Below, piece by piece: positions 8,833-16,897 of a stretch of DNA of 64,000 nt (the stretch's first letter is position 1; every line of letters starts with the position of its first letter). Both the position numbers and the translations under genes were made by a program. Where the stretch lies: assembly GCF_026790145.1 (NCBI RefSeq), contig NZ_JALAMS010000003.1:248001-312000 (forward strand), written 5' to 3'. The notes beneath the pieces were generated by a model, which was not told where the DNA came from, searched no databases, and saw nothing but the letters and a program-made list of their open reading frames with translations. The DNA comes from Bacillus_I endophytica_A (GTDB taxonomy: Bacteria; Bacillota; Bacilli; Bacillales; Bacillaceae_H).

Positions 8833-9051
8833 TTAAAACCAAAATAGTCCGATAAGCGCGATGGCTCCTAATACAAGCCCGCCAATTTGTCCAACTAATG
8901 GAGATGAGGCGCGGGGAGTATTTGCAGGTACTGACGTTTGGAGAGTTTGAATTTCTTCATAAAGTGTTTGGGTAACATTTTCTAGTTCTTTTACTTTTCC
9001 TCTAAGTTCTTCTAGTTCTGCTTGAACATCCTCTTCTTTTTTTAAATTCAT
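8833..9051 (-). CDS. Small coiled-coil protein with C-terminal membrane anchor
   Basis: 72 residues. Residues ~3-45 are a heptad-rich acidic/basic helix (LEELRGKVKELENVTQTLYE), residues ~46-54 a Pro/Ala/Ser hinge, and residues ~53-72 a hydrophobic segment ending FWF at the C-terminus, so it would be tail-anchored. The ribosome site AAGGGATG lies before the ATG at 9051. No family was recognised. It is the only gene on its strand between two + units and ends at the shared terminator. Its composition and ribosome site argue for a real gene; function unknown. Confidence 0.65.
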   Translation of the reverse strand: MNLKKEEDVQAELEELRGKVKELENVTQTLYEEIQTLQTSVPANTPRASSPLVGQIGGLVLGAIALIGLFWF

Positions 9052-9295
9052 ATTACATCCCTTCTTCCTGACAAATTGTTCTTTATTGTTATATACGAGA
9101 GCATAGAGGGAAAGTTCCTTCTTATTTTGTAAAAGTATTATAAAAAGAAGGGGAACATAAAAAGAGTTTGAGAAAGTTGATAGGATAGTGTATGTTCAAA
9201 GCGTTTCTTACTTTATAAAATGAAACAAGCAGCCTTCTAAGTTCGTTAATAAGCTGTGATAAACATAAGGTTTTAGCCAGAAAGGAGAGAGAATT

Positions 9296-9862
9296 ATGAA
9301 GCAGCGAGATATTTTCATCGCTTTCTTTCGCTCAAGCATTTTAGGGTATGGTGGTGGACCATCGTCAATTCCTCTTGTTCATGATGAAGTAGTGAAAAAA
9401 TATAAATGGATGTCTGACGAAGAATTCTCAGATGTATTAGCACTTGGAAATGCGCTTCCTGGGCCGATCAATACAAAGATGGCAGGATATATTGGATATC
9501 GAATTGGCGGCATCTTCGGGATGATGAACGCAGTAATTGCTACTTCAGTCCCAACTATTATTTTAATGATACTTTTTCTTAATCTTTTATATGCTTATAA
9601 AGACCAGCCATGGGTAAAAGGATTATCAAATGCGGTGCTTCCTGTTGTAGGAGTTATGATGTTAACTTTAACATGGAGCTTTTGGAAAAAATCAAAAGAA
9701 TCGCTAGGTTTATTAGGCGGTGGTTTTCTTATTATTGCAAGTTTTATTGCAACAGAACTTCTTCATATTCATCCGGCTATCGTTATTGTAATCCTACTAA
9801 TAGCTGCTTTTACTAAGAAAGGTGGTAAAAAAGAAGGTGAAGAGAAGGAGCGTTCAAGATGA
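9296..9862 (+). CDS. Chromate transporter family subunit A (short-chain CHR, YwrB-like)
   Basis: 188 residues with about 5-6 membrane segments. The N-terminal signature GYGGGPSSIPLV and the central ALGNALPGPINTK motif define the CHR family. Short-chain members act as pairs encoded side by side, each giving half of a transporter; in long-chain ChrA the halves are fused. Start ATG 9296 follows GAAAGGAGAG. It overlaps the next gene by 4 bases. Members export chromate in some bacteria, but the native anion in Bacillus (possibly sulfate-like) is not certain. A possible SigA promoter, TTGAGA-N17-TATGTT at 9168-9196, lies about 100 bases upstream; otherwise the 244 bases upstream hold nothing recognised. 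Confidence 0.82.
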   Translation: MKQRDIFIAFFRSSILGYGGGPSSIPLVHDEVVKKYKWMSDEEFSDVLALGNALPGPINTKMAGYIGYRIGGIFGMMNAVIATSVPTIILMILFLNLLYAYKDQPWVKGLSNAVLPVVGVMMLTLTWSFWKKSKESLGLLGGGFLIIASFIATELLHIHPAIVIVILLIAAFTKKGGKKEGEEKERSR

Positions 9863-10389
9863 TTTATGTTAAGCTTTTTTTAGCTTTTTTTATTCCAGGT
9901 ATTCTTGGTTATGGTGGTGGTCCTGCATCAATTCCTCTCATCCAAAATGAAGTTGTTGATCGCTATAAATGGGTTACAAATCAAGAGTTTAGTGAAGCAC
10001 TAGCATTTGGAAATGCGCTTCCAGGACCAATTGCTACTAAAATAGCAGGATATATTGGCTATGAAGTTGGAGGCGTTTTGGGATCTGTTGTTGGTCTTTT
10101 TGCAACAGTTGCACCTTCCTTATTGCTTATGCTTATTCTTTTAAAGATTTTAATGAAATATAAGGAATCACCAAAAGTGAAACGTTTAACAAGTTATGTA
10201 CGTCCTACAATTGCGGTTCTTCTTGGAGTGATGGCATACGACTTTTTCTTTTCTTCATATGAAGCAAGTGGTTCATTTCAAACAATAGGCCTTGCAGTTG
10301 TAAGTTTCTTGCTTTTAGAAAAATTTAAAGTGAGTGCTCCTTATGTGATTATATTAGCTTTAGCGTATGGAGCTGTCTTTTTACGTTAA
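9859..10389 (+). CDS. Chromate transporter family subunit B (short-chain CHR, YwrA-like)
   Basis: 176 residues, clearly a paralogue of the preceding gene: both share F-x-A-F-F, GYGGGP, SIPL, NEV-type, YKW, FGNALPGP and KIAGYIGY blocks in the same order. The ATG overlaps the previous stop codon region (4 bases), so the two chains are translationally coupled and presumably made in equal amounts for a heterodimer with antiparallel halves, as reported for paired CHR proteins of B. subtilis. No clear terminator follows before the secA promoter. Confidence 0.82.
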   Translation: MIYVKLFLAFFIPGILGYGGGPASIPLIQNEVVDRYKWVTNQEFSEALAFGNALPGPIATKIAGYIGYEVGGVLGSVVGLFATVAPSLLLMLILLKILMKYKESPKVKRLTSYVRPTIAVLLGVMAYDFFFSSYEASGSFQTIGLAVVSFLLLEKFKVSAPYVIILALAYGAVFLR

Positions 10390-10443
10390 TAAAGAGTAAA
10401 AACAATCTATTTGCGGTTCATTGGCACTTTTCAGTACTGAATG

Positions 10444-10472
10444 TTACAATTTGAGGTAGAATCGTTTATAAT
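10444..10472 (+). promoter_or_regulatory. Predicted SigA promoter of secA, followed by a leader hairpin
   Basis: TTACAA at 10444-10449, 17-base spacer, perfect TATAAT at 10467-10472. About 20 bases downstream the leader can fold CTTGTTTTCC (10490-10499) with GGAAAGGACAAG (10506-10517); there is no T-run, so this is a leader structure, not an obvious terminator. Confidence 0.7.
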
Positions 10473-10587
10473 AATGAAGAAGTATGGGACTTGTTTTCCT
10501 AGAATGGAAAGGACAAGCACGATTTTATAATAGAAGAAATAAAACTTTTAACATTCGATTATATTTTAATATAGAGGAGCGTTTTAC

Positions 10588-13104
10588 ATGCTTGGACTGT
10601 TTAAAAAAGTATTTGATGGAAGTGGGCGCCAAGTTAGTAAGTTAGAAAAAGTAGCGAATCAAGTAGAGCAGCTTGCAGACGAGATGGCTGCCTTAAGTGA
10701 TGAAAAATTGCGAGCTAAAACAGCTGAATTCAGAACACGCTACAGCAAGGGAGAAACGCTTGATGATTTGCTTGTAGAAGCATTTGCTGTTGTACGTGAA
10801 GCAGCTAAGCGTGTACTTGGTCTTTACCCTTATAAAGTACAAATTATGGGGGCAATCTCACTTCATGAGGGAAACATTTCGGAAATGAAGACAGGGGAAG
10901 GTAAAACATTAACAGCAACAATGCCTGTTTACCTTAACTCTCTTTCTGGAAAGGGTGTTCATGTTGTAACGGTCAATGAATACTTAGCAAGTCGTGATGC
11001 TGAGGAAATGGGTGAACTTTATCGATTTCTAGACTTAACCGTTGGTTTAAACGTAAATAGTCTTTCTCGTGAAGAGAAAATTGAAGCATACAATGCGGAT
11101 ATCACCTATAGTACAAATAATGAGCTTGGATTTGACTACTTGCGTGATAACATGGTGCTTTATCGCAATCAACGAGTACAGCGTCCGCTTAACTATGCCA
11201 TTATCGATGAAGTCGATTCCATTCTTGTTGATGAAGCACGTACACCGCTTATCATCTCAGGGACGGCTCAAAAATCAACGTCTCTTTATGTACAAACAAA
11301 CGCTTTTGTGCGTACGCTGGAACAAGAAAGAGATTATACGTATGATGTGAAAACAAAAGGAGTGCAGCTCACAGAAGAAGGAATGAGCAAAGCTGAGCGT
11401 GCTTTCCATATTGAAAACTTATTTGATATTCAACACGTAGCATTAAATCACCATATTAATCAAGCATTAAAAGCCCATGTTGCGATGCAAAATGATGTGG
11501 ATTATGTTGTAGATGACGGTAAAATTGTGATTGTTGACCAATTTACTGGACGTCTTATGAAAGGGCGCCGCTTCAGTGATGGCCTTCACCAAGCAATTGA
11601 AGCAAAAGAAGGCGTTGAAATTCAAAATGAAAGCATGACACTTGCAACGATTACGTTCCAAAACTATTTCCGTATGTATGAAAAACTTTCAGGTATGACA
11701 GGTACAGCGAAAACAGAGGAAGAAGAATTCCGCAATATTTATAACATGCAAGTAGTTGTGATTCCAACGAACAAACCGGTAGCTCGTGATGACCGTGCTG
11801 ATTTGATTTATAAATCAATTGAAGGAAAATTCCGTGCTGTTGCAGACGATATTGCAGAGCGTTATAAAAAGAAACAGCCAGTTCTAGTTGGAACAGTTGC
11901 CATTGAAACATCTGAGCATTTAAGTCAGCTTCTAACAAAACGAAATGTACCACATAACGTCTTAAATGCAAAACAGCATGAGCGCGAAGCAGACATTATT
12001 AAACATGCTGGTGAACAGGGTGCTGTGACAATTGCAACAAACATGGCTGGTCGTGGTACAGATATTAAACTTGGTGAAGGTGTACGAGAACTTGGTGGCC
12101 TTGCAGTAATTGGAACAGAGCGTCACGAGTCACGTCGGATTGATAACCAGCTGCGTGGTCGTTCTGGACGTCAAGGTGATCCAGGGGTAACTCAATTTTA
12201 TCTTTCAATGGAAGATGAACTTATGCGTCGTTTCGGTTCTGAAGGAATGCGCAGTATGATGGATCGTCTTGGAATGGATGACTCACAGCCAATTCAAAGT
12301 AAGATGGTTACTCGAGCAGTTGAATCAGCTCAAAAACGAGTAGAAGGAAATAACTTTGATTCACGTAAACAACTTCTTCAATATGATGATGTTCTTCGTC
12401 AGCAACGTGAAGTTATTTATAAGCAAAGAAACGAAGTGTTAGACTCTGAAAGTTTACGTGATATTGTAGAAGGTATGATTCGTTCTACAATTGAACGAGT
12501 TGTAGCAACACATACACCAAAAGCAGAGCTTGAAGAAGATTGGGACTTAAAAGCAATTGTTGATTATATGAACAGCAATGTTTTATCAGAAGGTCAGCTT
12601 GATGTGAAAGAGTTGAAAATGAAAGACCCAGAAGAGATGATTGACCTTATCTTTGAAAAAGTAAAAATGCTTTACAATGAAAAAGAAGCACAATTAGCCG
12701 AAGAACAAATGCGTGAGTTCGAGAAAGTTATCGTTCTTCGTGCAGTAGATTCTAAATGGATGGACCATATTGATGCGATGGATCAGCTTCGTCAAGGTAT
12801 TCATCTACGTGCATATGGTCAGAATGATCCGCTTCGTGAGTATCAAATGGAAGGTTTCTCAATGTTTGAAAGTATGATTGCTGCAATTGAAGAAGATGTA
12901 ACAAAATACATCATGAAAGCAGAAATCCGTAACAATCTTGAACGTCAAGAAGTAGCTCAAGGTCAAAGTGCTGTTCATCCAAAAGAGGAATCTGATGAGA
13001 AAGCTGTAAAGAAAAAACCAAAAACAAACGTTGTTGATATTGGTCGTAATGCACCTTGTCCGTGCGGAAGCGGTAAAAAGTATAAGCAATGTTGTGGAAG
13101 ATAA
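10588..13104 (+). CDS. secA: Preprotein translocase motor ATPase SecA
   Basis: 838 residues, normal length for Bacillus SecA. Features: Walker A in MKTGEGKTL near residue 100-107, DEVD near 208, helicase motifs including NMAGRGTDI and QLRGRSGRQGD, and a C-terminal zinc-binding tail CPCGSGKKYKQCC that binds SecB/ribosome in other species. SecA drives proteins through SecYEG using ATP. Start ATG 10588 with GAGGAG upstream. Followed 71 bases later by prfB, with a long hairpin between, as in B. subtilis where secA and prfB are adjacent. Confidence 0.98.
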   Translation: MLGLFKKVFDGSGRQVSKLEKVANQVEQLADEMAALSDEKLRAKTAEFRTRYSKGETLDDLLVEAFAVVREAAKRVLGLYPYKVQIMGAISLHEGNISEMKTGEGKTLTATMPVYLNSLSGKGVHVVTVNEYLASRDAEEMGELYRFLDLTVGLNVNSLSREEKIEAYNADITYSTNNELGFDYLRDNMVLYRNQRVQRPLNYAIIDEVDSILVDEARTPLIISGTAQKSTSLYVQTNAFVRTLEQERDYTYDVKTKGVQLTEEGMSKAERAFHIENLFDIQHVALNHHINQALKAHVAMQNDVDYVVDDGKIVIVDQFTGRLMKGRRFSDGLHQAIEAKEGVEIQNESMTLATITFQNYFRMYEKLSGMTGTAKTEEEEFRNIYNMQVVVIPTNKPVARDDRADLIYKSIEGKFRAVADDIAERYKKKQPVLVGTVAIETSEHLSQLLTKRNVPHNVLNAKQHEREADIIKHAGEQGAVTIATNMAGRGTDIKLGEGVRELGGLAVIGTERHESRRIDNQLRGRSGRQGDPGVTQFYLSMEDELMRRFGSEGMRSMMDRLGMDDSQPIQSKMVTRAVESAQKRVEGNNFDSRKQLLQYDDVLRQQREVIYKQRNEVLDSESLRDIVEGMIRSTIERVVATHTPKAELEEDWDLKAIVDYMNSNVLSEGQLDVKELKMKDPEEMIDLIFEKVKMLYNEKEAQLAEEQMREFEKVIVLRAVDSKWMDHIDAMDQLRQGIHLRAYGQNDPLREYQMEGFSMFESMIAAIEEDVTKYIMKAEIRNNLERQEVAQGQSAVHPKEESDEKAVKKKPKTNVVDIGRNAPCPCGSGKKYKQCCGR

Positions 13105-13109
13105 AATAA

Positions 13110-13142
13110 AGAGTGCTTGGTGGCTTTGTCACCAAGCACTCT
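13110..13142 (+). terminator. Long hairpin between secA and prfB (terminator without strong T-run)
   Basis: Stem AGAGTGCTTGGTG (13110-13122) with CACCAAGCACTCT, a very stable 13-bp stem. The tail is only TTAT, so it is likely a leaky terminator or an mRNA 3'-end stabiliser that permits secA-prfB read-through. Confidence 0.55.
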
Positions 13143-13175
13143 TATGTAACAATATAAATGATGAGGTGTAGAATA

Positions 13176-14277
13176 ATGGAATTAGTAGAAATGAAACAAG
13201 AGTTAGATAAAACAGCCAATCGCTTGGCGGACTTTAGGGGGTCTCTTTGACCTTGATCAAAAGGAAGCGCGCATTGCTGAGCTAGATGAAATCATGGCAG
13301 ACCCAGACTTTTGGAATGATCAGCAAAGTGCCCAAACGGTCATCAATGAAGCAAATTCATTAAAAGAGACAGTCACAACGTTTAATAACTTAAATGAATC
13401 ATATGAAAACTTACAAGTATCTTATGAACTGTTAAAAGAAGAGTTTGATGAAGATTTAGCAGGCGAAGTAGAACCAGAATTGAAAGAGTTGACAGATTCT
13501 CTAAACAAGTTTGAACTGCAGCTTCTTTTAAATGGACCTTATGACAAAAACAATGCTATCTTAGAACTTCATCCAGGTGCCGGAGGAACAGAGTCACAAG
13601 ACTGGGGCTCAATGCTTCTTCGCATGTATACACGCTGGGCAGAAGCTAAAGGATTTAAAGTAGAAACACTAGACTACCTTCCAGGGGATGAAGCTGGGAT
13701 TAAAAGCGTAACACTTTCAATTAAAGGTCATAACGCATATGGTTACTTAAGAGCAGAAAAAGGTGTACATCGTTTAGTGCGTATTTCACCTTTCGACTCA
13801 TCAGGTCGTCGTCATACCTCATTTGTATCATGCGAAATTATGCCGGAACTTAGTGATGATATTGAAATTGATATCCGCACTGAAGATTTAAAAGTAGATA
13901 CGTATCGAGCAAGTGGAGCTGGTGGTCAGCACGTTAACACAACAGATTCAGCTATACGGATCACTCATATTCCAACAAATATTGTTGTTACATGTCAAAC
14001 AGAACGTTCTCAAATTAAAAACCGCGAGCGTGCTATGAAAATGCTAAAATCGAAACTTTTGCAGCGTAAAATCGAAGAACAGCAAGCAGAGTTAGATGAA
14101 ATTCGCGGAGAGCAAAAAGACATTGGATGGGGAAGCCAAATTCGCTCATATGTGTTCCATCCATATTCAATGGTAAAAGATCATCGTACAAATACGGAAA
14201 TTGGAAATGTCCAAGGCGTCATGGATGGAGATCTTGATCCGTTTATTGATTCATATCTTCGCTCGCTTATGAATTAA
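13176..14277 (+). CDS. prfB: Peptide chain release factor 2, with programmed +1 frameshift
   Basis: Translation starts at ATG 13176 (AGGTG upstream), runs 24 codons to TGA at 13248-13250, and must shift +1 there to continue in the frame ending at 14277; total 366 residues as in B. subtilis. The slippery site is CTT TGA C (13245-13251), preceded by an internal Shine-Dalgarno AGGGGG at 13236-13241, the standard RF2 autoregulatory element: low RF2 slows termination at UGA and favours frameshifting. Later features are the RF2 stop-recognition motif SPF (ISPFDSSGR) and the catalytic GGQ (GAGGQHVN). RF2 releases peptides at UGA and UAA. Confidence 0.97.
13236..13251 (+). promoter_or_regulatory. RF2 programmed +1 frameshift element
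   Basis: Internal SD-like AGGGGG, three bases, then CTT TGA C. The in-frame stop is codon 25. This is a recoding signal, not a sequencing error or pseudogene. Confidence 0.95.
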
Positions 14278-14282
14278 AAATG

Positions 14283-14321
14283 AAAATGCCCGCTTTCTTT
14301 TTTGAAGAATGCGGGTATTTT
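14283..14321 (+). terminator. Terminator after prfB
   Basis: Stem AAAATGCCCGC/GCGGGTATTTT with a 17-base loop and a T-rich tail. Confidence 0.75.
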
Positions 14322-14549
14322 GTATAGAAACGTAAAGGAAAGGTGAAATATTACATAGGAATAACAACCCTGTAACAAAACGATCTTGTGTAAAAGCCTG
14401 AAGAAAGAACCATTTTATCTTCGAGGTTATTTTTGCTATTATGTGGAGAAGAAACAAGTTTCTGCATAAATCGTCATAAATATATGATTTAATAGCAAAC
14501 AGAACGAGTATAATAGTAGAGAATATATAAAGGCGAAGAGGTGAAGACA

Positions 14550-14879
14550 GTGAAAAAAGCAGCATGGGCACTTATCATTGGAGCAACTCTTATTATGAGC
14601 GGATGTGGGAACAGTGAAGAGAAATCTTCTTCAAAGGAAGAGAAGATTAACGTTGATGAAGCAGGAGAAGCAGGAAAGCTTTATAAGCAAAGTTGTCTTG
14701 GCTGTCATGGCGATAACCTTCAAGGAAACAATGGCCCGAACTTACAGCAGGTAGGGAAGAAATATTCCAAAGAGGAACTTAGTGAGATTATTGTGAATGG
14801 TAGAGGATCGATGCCAAAAGGGCTTCTTGAGAAAGAAGAGGCAGATAAAGTAGTCGAATGGCTTTCGACAATGAAATAA
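14550..14879 (+). CDS. cccB: Membrane-anchored cytochrome c-551 (lipoprotein)
   Basis: 109 residues. N-terminal lipoprotein signal peptide ending in the lipobox MSGC, then an acidic linker, then a mono-haem cytochrome c domain with CLGCH haem-binding motif and a distal methionine in GRGSMPKG. It is lipid-anchored outside the cytoplasmic membrane and carries electrons late in the respiratory chain. Start GTG 14550 is preferred: GAGGTGA at 14538-14544 is 5 bases upstream, whereas the GTG at 14541 lies inside that site. The position between prfB and ftsE matches B. subtilis cccB. Confidence 0.92.
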   Translation: MKKAAWALIIGATLIMSGCGNSEEKSSSKEEKINVDEAGEAGKLYKQSCLGCHGDNLQGNNGPNLQQVGKKYSKEELSEIIVNGRGSMPKGLLEKEEADKVVEWLSTMK

Positions 14880-14890
14880 ATATACTTTCC

Positions 14891-14923
14891 AAACTATCTG
14901 ATATGAATTCAGATAGTTTTTTT
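14891..14923 (+). terminator. Terminator after cccB
   Basis: Perfect stem AACTATCTGA/TCAGATAGTT followed by TTTTTT. Confidence 0.9.
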
Positions 14924-14924
14924 A

Positions 14925-14931
14925 TGTCGAA
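14925..14931 (+). promoter_or_regulatory. Possible 0A box (upstream site of ftsEX region)
   Basis: TGTCGAA, the core of the Spo0A-binding heptamer, on the + strand about 70 bases upstream of the first ftsE promoter candidate. A seven-base match alone is weak; the second, longer match at 15151 raises its value. Confidence 0.3.
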
Positions 14932-14998
14932 ATAAGAGAAAAAAATAGGTCTAAAGAATTTGTTTAATTACTATTTTTTACATAATTTTATCGTACCT

Positions 14999-15027
14999 TT
15001 GACATATTTGAAAAGAAAATGTAATAT
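14999..15027 (+). promoter_or_regulatory. Predicted SigA promoter P1 of ftsEX
   Basis: Perfect -35 TTGACA (14999-15004), 17-base spacer, TAATAT (15022-15027). A further extended -10, TGTTATAAT at 15056-15064, lies between P1 and P2. Together they fill the 262-base gap between the cccB terminator and ftsE; no gene is visible in that gap. Confidence 0.65.
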
Positions 15028-15111
15028 TTTTGAGTCTTATCAGATGAATTTTTGGTGTTATAATGAGGGGGCACGTGTCTAGAGCGAATTTATGTTGAAA
15101 TCCCTTGTATT

Positions 15112-15140
15112 TTGACAAAACTCCTCATATTTTGTAGATT
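15112..15140 (+). promoter_or_regulatory. Predicted SigA promoter P2 of ftsEX
   Basis: Perfect -35 TTGACA (15112-15117), 17-base spacer, TAGATT (15135-15140). Predicted start is about 15147, about 40 bases before ftsE and immediately before a 0A-box-like site. Confidence 0.65.
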
Positions 15141-15150
15141 TATATAGGCT

Positions 15151-15157
15151 TTCGACA
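15151..15157 (-). promoter_or_regulatory. 0A-box-like site over the ftsEX P2 start region
   Basis: TTCGACA on the + strand, i.e. TGTCGAA on the - strand; the flanks extend it to TTTTGTCGAAA, close to the full Spo0A consensus. Its position just downstream of the P2 start would suit repression. Confidence 0.45.
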
Positions 15158-15185
15158 AAATACGGAATGCAGGTGGTATAAATAT

Positions 15186-15872
15186 ATGATCGAAATGAAG
15201 GATGTATATAAAACATACCCTAATGGTGTTAAAGCTATTGATGGGTTAACAGTTAAGGTTAATAAAGGTGAATTTGTATACGTTGTCGGCCCAAGTGGTG
15301 CAGGAAAATCCACTTTTATTAAGATGATGTATAGAGAAGAAAAAGCATCATCAGGATACATTATGGTGAATGGACAGAACGTAGGAGAGCTAAAAAATAG
15401 GGAAGTTCCTGTTTTTAGACGTAATATCGGCGTTGTGTTCCAAGACTTTAAGCTTCTTCCCAAGCTAACAGCATTTGAAAATGTAGCATTTGCGTTAGAA
15501 GTAATTGAAGCAGAGAAAGATGTTATTAAACAACGTGTAAAAGAAGTACTTGAATTAGTAGGAATCCAAGGTCGTGAAGACGCTCTTCCAGCTGAGCTAT
15601 CAGGAGGAGAACAACAGCGACTTTCAATTGCGCGCGCAATTATAAACAATCCAAAAGTCTTAATTGCGGATGAACCGACAGGAAATCTTGACCCTGAGAC
15701 ATCTTGGGGAATTATGGACGTTCTTGAGAAAATTAATAAGAACGGAACAACCATTGTCATGGCTACACATAATAGAGACATTGTAAACACTAGGAAAAAA
15801 CGAGTAATTGCAGTTGAAGACGGTAAGATTATTCGTGATGAAGTGCGGGGGGAATACGGTTATGAAGGGTAG
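15186..15872 (+). CDS. ftsE: Cell-division ABC transporter ATP-binding protein FtsE
   Basis: 228 residues. Walker A GPSGAGKS near residue 38, Q-loop VFQDFK, signature LSGGEQQR, Walker B VLIADEP, and H-loop MATHN. FtsE pairs with FtsX; rather than transporting, the complex activates extracellular peptidoglycan hydrolases, and in B. subtilis it is needed for elongation and for sporulation entry. Start ATG 15186 follows AGGTGG. It overlaps ftsX by 11 bases. Two or three promoters precede it. Confidence 0.97.
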   Translation: MIEMKDVYKTYPNGVKAIDGLTVKVNKGEFVYVVGPSGAGKSTFIKMMYREEKASSGYIMVNGQNVGELKNREVPVFRRNIGVVFQDFKLLPKLTAFENVAFALEVIEAEKDVIKQRVKEVLELVGIQGREDALPAELSGGEQQRLSIARAIINNPKVLIADEPTGNLDPETSWGIMDVLEKINKNGTTIVMATHNRDIVNTRKKRVIAVEDGKIIRDEVRGEYGYEG

Positions 15873-16761
15873 GACACTTTCCCGTCATTTTCGTGAAGGA
15901 TTCCGCAATATTGGGCGAAACGGGTGGATGACATTTGCATCTGTAAGTGCTGTAACGGTTACGTTACTGCTTGTTGGTGTGTTTTTAGTTGTAATGTTAA
16001 ACCTTAACCATTTTGCGAAATCAGTCGAAAACGATGTGGAGATTAACGCATATATCGAACGTACAGCAACAGCAGATAACATTAAAGACCTAGAAAAACA
16101 GCTTAATAATGTGCCGAAGGTTGGTACTGTCGAATTTTCTTCTAAGGAAGAAGAGTTGCGAAAGCTTATTGATGGATTGGGAGAAGAAGGTAAGGTTTTT
16201 GAACCTTTTGAACAGCAAAATCCATTAAATGCCGCTTATATTATTAAGCCTAACTCGCCTAAAGATGTAGAATCTGTTGCCAAAAAAGTTGAAAAGTTAG
16301 ATTACATTGAGAAAGTAGAATATGGACAAGAATACGTTGATAAATTGTTCGATGTTGTGAGCGTAGCACGTAACATTGGAATTGTCCTTATTGTTGGGCT
16401 TGTATTTACAGCAATGTTCCTTATCTCAAATACAATTAAAATTACAATTATCGCTCGAAGATCTGAAATAGAGATTATGAGACTTGTAGGAGCTACCAAC
16501 TCATTTATTCGATGGCCATTCTTCTTAGAAGGATTGTTCCTTGGCGTACTTGGTTCTATTATCCCGATTGCTATCGTTGTAAGCACGTATGCTTTACTGT
16601 TTGATTCCGTACAGCCAGATTTAGCAAAAACGTATAAAACGTTTGAATTGCTACCAGTATTCCCATTCACATTACAACTTTCACTTCTACTTGTCTTGAT
16701 TGGGGCTTGTATTGGGGTTTGGGGAAGTATGATTTCAATGCGCAAGTTTCTTAAAAAATAG
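15862..16761 (+). CDS. ftsX: Cell-division membrane protein FtsX
   Basis: 299 residues with the FtsX topology: one membrane segment near residue 25-45, a large extracellular loop (about 50-165), then three more segments near 170-195, 220-245 and 265-290. The loop is the part that contacts hydrolase partners. Start chosen as ATG 15862 with GGGGGGAA upstream; the first 18 residues of the longer frame lie in ftsE and are not FtsX-like. A terminator follows, separating it from the M23 gene, although the functional link is likely. Confidence 0.95.
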   Translation: MKGRTLSRHFREGFRNIGRNGWMTFASVSAVTVTLLLVGVFLVVMLNLNHFAKSVENDVEINAYIERTATADNIKDLEKQLNNVPKVGTVEFSSKEEELRKLIDGLGEEGKVFEPFEQQNPLNAAYIIKPNSPKDVESVAKKVEKLDYIEKVEYGQEYVDKLFDVVSVARNIGIVLIVGLVFTAMFLISNTIKITIIARRSEIEIMRLVGATNSFIRWPFFLEGLFLGVLGSIIPIAIVVSTYALLFDSVQPDLAKTYKTFELLPVFPFTLQLSLLLVLIGACIGVWGSMISMRKFLKK

Positions 16762-16770
16762 TTTTTCTCG

Positions 16771-16810
16771 TCCAAAGGGGCTTTTTCCTACGTCTCTTTG
16801 GATTTTTTTT
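16771..16810 (+). terminator. Terminator after ftsX
   Basis: Stem TCCAAAG (16771-16777)/CTTTGGA (16796-16802) followed by eight T. Confidence 0.75.
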
Positions 16811-16897
16811 AGAACAAAAGGGAAATAGACTGCTCGTAGAACCTGTTCCCTGTCTTACATAAGTTAAATGTTTAGGAGAATAGAGGAGGAAATGGAA

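Noticed and set aside
10425..10445. Sigma-54 promoter (TTGGCAC) before secA
   Set aside because: The -24-like TTGGCAC is not followed by a -12 TTGCW at the required distance.
13294..14277. prfB starting at ATG 13294
   Set aside because: Would lose the N-terminal domain; the upstream zero frame plus frameshift signal restores the normal 366 residues.
14251..14571. 106-residue ORF on the - strand between prfB and cccB
   Set aside because: Covers the prfB terminator and cccB promoter area; no ribosome site and no recognisable domain.
15140..15790. 216-residue ORF on the - strand over ftsE
   Set aside because: Lies entirely across ftsE, has Ser/Thr-rich composition typical of an antisense frame and no ribosome site.
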